A DNA stretch of 64,000 nt from assembly GCA_026214975.1 (NCBI GenBank), contig CM047806.1, positions 81,887,599 through 81,951,598 on the forward strand, written 5' to 3'. Every line of letters begins with the position of its first letter. Positions within the stretch are counted from its first letter, which is position 1. Source of the DNA: Gentiana macrophylla (lineage: Eukaryota > Streptophyta > Magnoliopsida > Gentianales > Gentianaceae). The position numbers were made by a program, and so were the translations under genes. The notes below the pieces were generated by a model. It searched no databases and had not been told where the DNA came from. It worked only from the letters and a program-made list of their open reading frames with translations. Below are positions 57,983-64,000 of this stretch, piece after piece.

Positions 57983-59792
57983 TGTTAGGAGTAGTGCCCG
58001 AAAGACAATTATCTAATTGTTTTAGGACATAATTAATAATTCATCTTATTATATGCATGTATGCTTATAATTAAGACACTATCTTGAAAACCCTAAGTAC
58101 CTCGTTTATGTAATCACATAACTTTCAGTATGGCTATACACAAGAGGATTGAGTTAGTGAGATGTACTTAAAATTAACTTAGTCCGTAGCGTTTAATAAT
58201 CTGAGTATGGGTCTCAAGATTAATTTGCTACTAATGCATGAGAACACTTTAGGTGTGATAGTCTTATCCGGATTTATCGGTAATAGGGTACTAGTGGGGC
58301 ATTTATATATGATGATAATCATATGAAATTTGGACCGATTTGGTTTGAGTTCTCGATATAATTCCGTGGTCGAGAAGTCTTATCGAATCACAAGATGATC
58401 ATATATGGATTACTCTTAATCCGGAGGTGATCACAGACAACTGCTTAGACTATGGTAGAGTTTGATGTGTTAGTAAGGATCACTTCACAGTATGTGGTCC
58501 AACACTTCTCGTTGGCTCTATTCTGGAATGAGTGAGTAGTCTGTGATATCACAGATATGGAATCCATTCCATCCCTCGGGAAGTAGACAGACAGTTCTTT
58601 TATTTGTTAATCCTAGAAACTGATCGATCCAAGGAGTTCATATTATATTAGTTATGAACTAATTGATCACTAGGGGGTTAATGGTAAATAAGGATTAGAG
58701 GTTTCGAGAAAGGTCTACGGAGATATCCCGAATCAAAATGAATAGCCTATGGAGGATTTATCCGTATGTAAAGATTATATCAGTGGACACCTTATCAACT
58801 CATGGTTGAGTGTAAGTTATCTATATTCGGCAGAGTTCAGTTTCGGGTTTATGGTGGTGTAATCCCGGAATTAATAGATTGAATATTATTGTTCGGTCCG
58901 ACGGATAATAGTATTTAATTTATTAGAATTTCTTGAATATGGGTCCATGGTCCCCGACGTGGCTCCTAACATAGCATATGTTTTTCTCGTCGTTTCACCT
59001 CAATTATAATTAAATAGTTGGACTGGACTACTTAATTGATATGTGGATTAATTGTTTAGTTGGACTAGATAATTAAATACACGGAAAAGAAAATTCGTGG
59101 ACTCGGCCCAATGTGATGAAAAATGCGTGTGGCCTATTTCCAAATAGGGTGGGGCACATTTTGAGTATTATTTAATTAGAGAGAAATTAGTTTTTTTGGA
59201 TAATTATTTTATGTGATTTAATTATTTATTTGTTAAGTGATAAATCATGGAATATTAGATAATATATTATTTATCCTAATTTGTTTGGGATAATTATTTT
59301 ATTTATCTTTTATTTGAAATAAGGATTAATCTAATAATTATCTTTTAATTATTAAATCCTTAGAGGACAAGGATTACTCTCCTATATAAAGAGAGCTCTC
59401 CCAAGCCTAAATGACACACATAATTTCGAATTATTGCAAGTATTATAGCCTAGAATTTTCGGCTATAGTGCTAGGGTTTCGAGTTTTAGAAAACTTTGGG
59501 TTTTCTAAGGTAGCATATCGAGGAGGTCCGGCGGCTTGAAACACCATCCACCTGGTGGTGCTTGGAGATACACGTTGGAAGACTTTGGCTTCTCAACTAG
59601 GATCTCAACTAGCTCAGATTGGATTGAAGATTGTTCATGGAGTTTATTCACCATAAACTGGTAAGCAATCTAACCCCCTCGTATGTTTAGATCTATTATT
59701 TAATGTATTTTGGTTGACTAGATCTAGATCATGTACTTTCCGCTGCGTAATCGGGTGGATCTATGATCCATCCGGCGATATTACATCCTACA
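57983..59792 (+). repeat. 3' LTR of element D
   Basis: 1810 bp, TGTTAGGAGTAG to CATCCTACA. TATA box TATATAAA near 59393-59400. Related to LTR E (45672-47438) in inverted orientation, but clearly diverged. Confidence 0.75.
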
Positions 59793-60254
59793 CGTTTGAC
59801 CTGCGTTTCCTTCCGTCAGTTGCTATTCGGGTTGGGAAGGAAAGCCAGGCTTGCGGGCTCTTTCTGATTTGATGGCGGCTTGCGGCGGTGCGTGGGTGGG
59901 TGGTCTGACGCTTTTACCGGCGATGATGCTCTGGAAGAGAGTTTTTTTCTTGGTTCTTTTTTAAGCTGTTTTAGTTTTGTATTGTGTGTGTTGTCAGGTA
60001 ATAGATTGCTTTAGAGGACCCCGTGTCTGAGCGTTTCTGATCATTTGGAGAGTCTTTTTCTTTGTTGTTCAGCACCCTCTTCCCAATCTATTATCTGGCT
60101 TTATGGTGTTGTATTGTTCGTAGGTTTGTGTCTCTAGTTTGCTTTATCCGGTTGTGATCCGGCTTTAACCGGCGGTGTCCAGCGTTGTTCTTGTATTTTT
60201 ACCAGTGTTAGTCCGGCGATTAATAAAATCTTTCGTTTCCTGAGGAAAAAAAAA
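59793..60254 (+). mobile_element. LINE-like 3' end
   Basis: About 460 bp with a G/T-rich tail, AATAAAATC and a 9-A run (60246-60254), as at the 3' end of plant L1-type LINEs. It begins directly at D's LTR end, so it is 5'-truncated. No duplication was found. Confidence 0.4.
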
Positions 60255-60364
60255 TCATATGAGAACATTGTTTTGCTAAAATATAGTATCGTAAACTACC
60301 ATATTTTGCATTTTAATAATTCTTTCAATCTCTTAGAAAACAAGAAAAATCTAAAGAAAAAATA

Positions 60365-60639
60365 CTACATCCGTCCCAAAATATAAGTCATCTTATTCAT
60401 TTAGATTTGTTTCACAATATAAGTCTTCTACATTATCAGTGCAACATTTATTGTCCATTTCTCTATATCACCCCTAATATATTATGATCTAGCCACTTTT
60501 TATTACTTAACAACTATTGTATTAATGATAGTCAATGAGTATTTTAGACAGTTAACCTTCAAATTTAAATGACATCCAACAACTTTATTAATATGTGTGA
60601 AAAACTTCTGGAATGACTTATATTTTGAAACGGAGATAG
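60365..60639. mobile_element. Stowaway MITE 1
   Basis: 275 bp with inverted ends of about 27 bp (CTACATCCGTCCCAAAATAT and its inverted partner), flanked by TA (60363-60364, 60640-60641). Stowaway MITEs belong to the Tc1/mariner group and use TA duplications. Confidence 0.85.
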
Positions 60640-60970
60640 TATATGAAACAACCATGTCGAGCCTTGTTGGGGTGTGTTGACACGGAGTCGGAAACGTATC
60701 ACGATATTTTTTTTTAAGAATATTCAAAAAGACACGTGTCATGCCGTGTCGTAAATATATCGAAGTTGTGTCGTATCGTAAATGTGTCGGACACGTCGAA
60801 AGGCTCCGGGATGTAGTGTGTGCTGCATAGCGTAGGCGTGATAATTGGAATTGGAGCGCAAAAAAACACGCACGAAGTGGAATTGGAGAGCCTCGTCTCT
60901 CTTTAAGGATGGGCGGGATGTGGCCAATGCAAAACCCCAATCTTCTCAGTCGGTCGGCGGAACCAAGAAA

Positions 60971-63105
60971 ATGGAAGCTTCACCTGTTGCGGAACCCGAC
61001 GGTGGCTCAAGCCTGCCTTCTTCCAAATTTAGATTCTCCTCCACATTCCTCAAACACGTTTCTTTATATGATTGGTGGCTCATCAGAACTGAAGCGTTTT
61101 CCGGCCACCATGATTTAGGCGTCGGAGGCCTCATTTCTGACCCGTATTATCTTCATTTCTTTTATTAATTTTGTTTGTTTGGCAGATTTGTAGATAAATA
61201 GCTTTAATTGTTGATATCCAACCCCCCTCCCCGTTTTCCAGCCAGCATTTGTTCTTAATTGCAATAGTCGTAGACAGTTTTACACTTGCATTAGCTGCTA
61301 GTTTTTCTGATAAAAGTGCTCAGTTTAGTTGTATAATTTACTCAAAATTAACCCATTTCAGTGCTGTTTCGGAAGGGAAAAATAAAACCTTTAAGAATGT
61401 TGGGAGAGAAATGAAATTATTTGTAAAAAAACAACATTAATTGCTTCAAATCATGCTTTGTGTTGAGTTAAGCATTTTATCCATTGTCAATCTAGTTTTA
61501 GATGAGTTTACTAATTGCTGCAACTAAAGAACATTTTCTAATAAATTTGTGATGAAGTAAGTGTTTGCACCAGGAAAGTAGAATCCTTGACACTCAGTGT
61601 GGTAATATAGACATTTTAGCCTACAACCTTTTGCTGTTCACCGTCGTTTAGGTAGCTTGCGTAGTAGTAAAATGCAACAGATTCAGGCATATTGCAGTTG
61701 GTTGAACTTTTCTGGCATGTTTTAACGATGAATATTTTTTTTGAAGGCAATTGGGGCAAAGGATTTTTGATTCTGCTACTATTTCAAAAAGGCATAGCGC
61801 CAATGTTCTCGAGGCATTTGATGGCATAACTATCACAATTGTTGGTTCAATAAATAGGGTGCGCACTATACAGAACGGCTTCTCTTCTGAGGTGATTTTA
61901 GAGTATTATTTTGTTATTCTGATTACATTCTTTTCATTTGTGCATTGTTGGGCTAGATTGAGCTGCCTGGATGTTTAGTTAAATGTCAAAAGTCGATATC
62001 TTTGTTCTTTTTTAAATGGTTGCTTTTCTTATGGCCTTTTGGACGATGAGTTGGGGTATCACTGTTGTTTTTGCATTTGTAGATGCATGATATGATTTCC
62101 CAAGGAGCATCTTTTACACACGACACATTATATTCGACCGAACATAAGTCAAAATGTACTTGATTATTCTAATCTAATTTCAGTTAGAATTTAAGTGTTT
62201 TCTAGACCCAATACCGGTCAGAAAGACTGTTTCATACATTCTGATCCAAAACATTCTGCTTAAATTTGGGTCAAAATAAGAGTGAAAATTTGAAGGTTAA
62301 AATTGGAAAAGAAAATGTGTGTGTTAAGATATTTGTTGTGTGAAAAGACATTCACTTTACCAATCATTTATCTAAAGGTTTATTGCTAATCAAGCAGGTT
62401 TGCAGACACTTCCTGTGTGGATTTCCATACTATTGGGAAGATTATGCTAGATCTGATGGATCAATCTCAAGAGCTAGTAGTAGCTCAAATAGCTTTGTAC
62501 CTAAATCGTTTCACGATCTTCCAATATCCTTGATGCGTGATTTCTCTTTTTCGCCCTCTTGCCAAGTTTATGGAGTTTGTGAGCTGCAGAAGAGTATCAT
62601 GAAAAATATTGAAACAAGTTGTGGAAACGATCATGATGATGCACGTTTAGTTCCACCAAAAGAGGGAAATAGTCGGGTGACATCAATAGATTCTCAAGAA
62701 CATGAAATTTCAATCAAGAACGGTAGTAACGTTGACGAGCAGCATCAAATCAAAGATACCACTGTTGAAGAAGACGCAGTTGTTGGTACTGATAAGTCAC
62801 GGAGGAGACCTTCGACTAAAAGTAAAAGAAGCCGTGTGATGAAAGAAGGGATTCAACAAGAGAAAAACTTTCTTCTTTCGAGTAAGTCGGTATCTGTATC
62901 TGTATCTGTATCTGAGATACCCAAGAGGAGGAGGAGGCAAGATGGAGAGTCTGCATACGAAGAAAATATGCCAAACCTTAATCTGAAGGCCAGAAAAGGA
63001 GCAGCATTAAGGAACCATTCAACAGGTTCATGTATGACTACTACCAGACAATTAACGTTAAGGAGTCGTTCAATAGATATGCATGTACAAGGACGGCCGT
63101 CTTAA
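60971..63105 (+). CDS. KNL2: SANTA-domain kinetochore protein, KNL2-like
   Basis: KNL2 helps load the centromeric histone CENH3 in the nucleus. Three exons are proposed: 60971-61143, 61747-61891 and 62398-63105, with GT...AG borders and consistent phase, giving 341 residues. ATG 60971 is the first in-frame ATG. The SANTA domain covers about residues 28-122: VSLYDWWLIR, LGVGGLIS, an ISKRH-x-x-x-x-LEA-x-DGI core, IQNGFSSE at the exon 2 end and FPYYWEDY in exon 3. Basic stretches SRRRPSTKSKRSR (about 240-252) and PKRRRRQ (281-287) may be nuclear localisation signals. A (TCTGTA)n run encodes Ser-Val repeats. The CENPC-k motif of full-length KNL2 is not seen, so this may be the short eudicot paralogue (beta-KNL2) or lack a 3' exon. 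Splice sites are inferred. Confidence 0.82.
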
Positions 63106-63377
63106 GGTACAAAGCATTCGTTTGGAAAATGGGGTTATCTCTAAGGGGTCGAGCCCTCGCCTTTGGATTATGTGAAGTAGGCTGCTCCGGGAGTCTGGCC
63201 TAGCTGTATGGCGTCGAGGAGATTTTTGGAAGACAGGAGATTTTTGGAAGACAGGAAAACTAATACTACTGTTTTTATTTTATTTTAGGGAAAGGGTGGT
63301 GATTTTTGTTTTATTGGTGGAGGGTGATGGGGTTCGAATTCAATCCCCGTATGTATGGTGTGATGATCACCTTTCTA
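63106..63377 (+). other. Region downstream of the SANTA gene
   Basis: No ORF of note. A 19-bp tandem repeat (GAGATTTTTGGAAGACAGG, twice at about 63218-63255). The start may hold 3' UTR. AAGGTACAAAG just after the stop could act as a splice donor, so the gene end is not certain. Confidence 0.4.
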
Positions 63378-63703
63378 CTACCTTCGGTCTAAAATATAGG
63401 TCCTGCACTTTTCTACTTGTCCCATAATATAAGTCATTCTACATAATCAATGTAATATTTGTTGCTATTTCTCTATCTTATCTCTAATTTATTATGAATC
63501 GAAAAACTTTTCATTATTTAACAACTATTGCATTAATGATAGTCAAGGGGTATTTTAGACATTAACCTTCAAATTAATGACATTCTACCACTCCCTTAAT
63601 CGGTGTGAAAACTCCTAGATAGGTTGACTTATATTTTGGACCACTCCTTTATTCGGTGTGAAAACTCCTAGATAGGTTGACTTATATTTTGAACCGTAGG
63701 TAG
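63378..63703. mobile_element. Stowaway MITE 2
   Basis: 326 bp, same family as MITE 1 (shared ATTAATGATAGTCAA and ACTTATATTTTG), TA at both ends (63376-63377, 63704-63705). A 38-bp segment of its 3' end is duplicated (63601-63638, 63654-63691). Confidence 0.8.
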
Positions 63704-63705
63704 TA

Positions 63706-64000
63706 CTTCTCATCTTCATCAGATGGTTTGGAGAGATTTGCGGCATCTATTTGGCCCTTTTTCTGATAATGTATCTCAAATGATGGATTTTATAAATGAT
63801 GTCTGTTCAAGAAGAAACATGTTACTAGTTGCATATATAAAGCTATTAATCTTAATGCTAAATACTACCATTTCATCAACCCATTTTAATTGTCCTTCCG
63901 TCGCAATTTGTTTGAGGCTTTAGAGCTCTTACAATTTAAGGGAACATCGTTTATTACATTGTCTAGTCATAAAAACATGACTAATTTACTACAATTACAT
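63706..64000 (+). other. Unassigned window end
   Basis: A 66-codon open stretch at 63723-63923 has a start-like ATG and MVWRDLRHLFG. It could be a LINE or host-gene fragment; nothing decisive. Confidence 0.25.

Larger units (their letters stand above)
53150..59792 (+). mobile_element. Element D: copia-derived LTR element, 5' LTR not found
   Basis: The 3' LTR 57983-59792 is preceded by the polypurine-like CAAGTGAGAGAT (57971-57982). The internal region to about 53150 has no intact ORF. Near 57136 a frame reads WGLKQTSWS, like the GLKQAS motif of copia RT, and near 57590 DIDSDFMSD recalls the DSDFQSD segment of copia RNase H. The left boundary is an estimate; no LTR or duplication was found there. 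Same superfamily as A, B and E. Confidence 0.65.

Noticed and set aside
59793..60254. Part of element D's LTR
   Set aside because: D's LTR ends in CATCCTACA at 59792; the following text has a poly(A) tail and fits a LINE end better.
63723..63923. Possible extra exon of the SANTA gene or LINE coding end
   Set aside because: No splice context tying it to 63105, no SANTA or CENPC-k features, and no reliable RT motif.

Overview
The window is plant nuclear DNA, most likely from an angiosperm with a repeat-rich genome. Evidence: intron-containing genes, nested LTR retrotransposons of recognisable plant lineages (Ty1/copia, a Sirevirus-like copia, Ty3/gypsy Tat and chromovirus), Stowaway MITEs, a LINE tail, and one gene for a SANTA-domain kinetochore protein (KNL2-like). 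A eudicot is my best guess; I cannot place it further. No prokaryotic, organellar, rRNA, tRNA or CRISPR feature was seen.

Left half (1-42134) is a Russian doll. The outermost unit is a Ty3/gypsy chromovirus (33851-42134) whose 5' LTR is interrupted at 33850/33851. The interrupter is a Tat-lineage Ty3/gypsy element on the minus strand (gag-pol 25667-32464, 5' LTR about 32500-33850). Its 3' region carries plus-strand antisense ORFs at 22807-25274 and at 6192-6311 plus 22138-22277. The Tat element was hit by two solo-LTR-like insertions (22950-24579 and 25940-27360) and by two same-family copia-derived elements in opposite orientation, A (minus, runs off the left edge, 1-6191) and B (plus, 6312-22132, 5-bp duplication GATGA). 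B itself holds a younger copia element (11934-16460, duplication CAAAG). B's 3' LTR has lost about 0.8 kb, replaced by the 3' end of a Sirevirus-like element (about 19114-21892) with an intact 296-codon coiled-coil ORF.

Middle (42135-53000) has lower gene content. A DNA element resembling a Pack-MULE (43026-48006) has degenerate inverted ends, a flanking duplication, 17-bp minisatellites, a minus-strand gene-like fragment and an inserted copia-type LTR. After it come AT microsatellites, short hairpins and a 183-bp foldback, with no recognisable gene.

Right part (53150-64000) has another degenerate copia-derived element D with its 3' LTR (57983-59792), a LINE 3' end, and then the only convincing host gene: a three-exon, 341-aa SANTA-domain protein (60971-63105), bracketed by two Stowaway MITEs of one family. 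The autonomous functions of all the transposons seen here are broken. The only intact coding units are the KNL2-like gene and the Sirevirus-like extra ORF.
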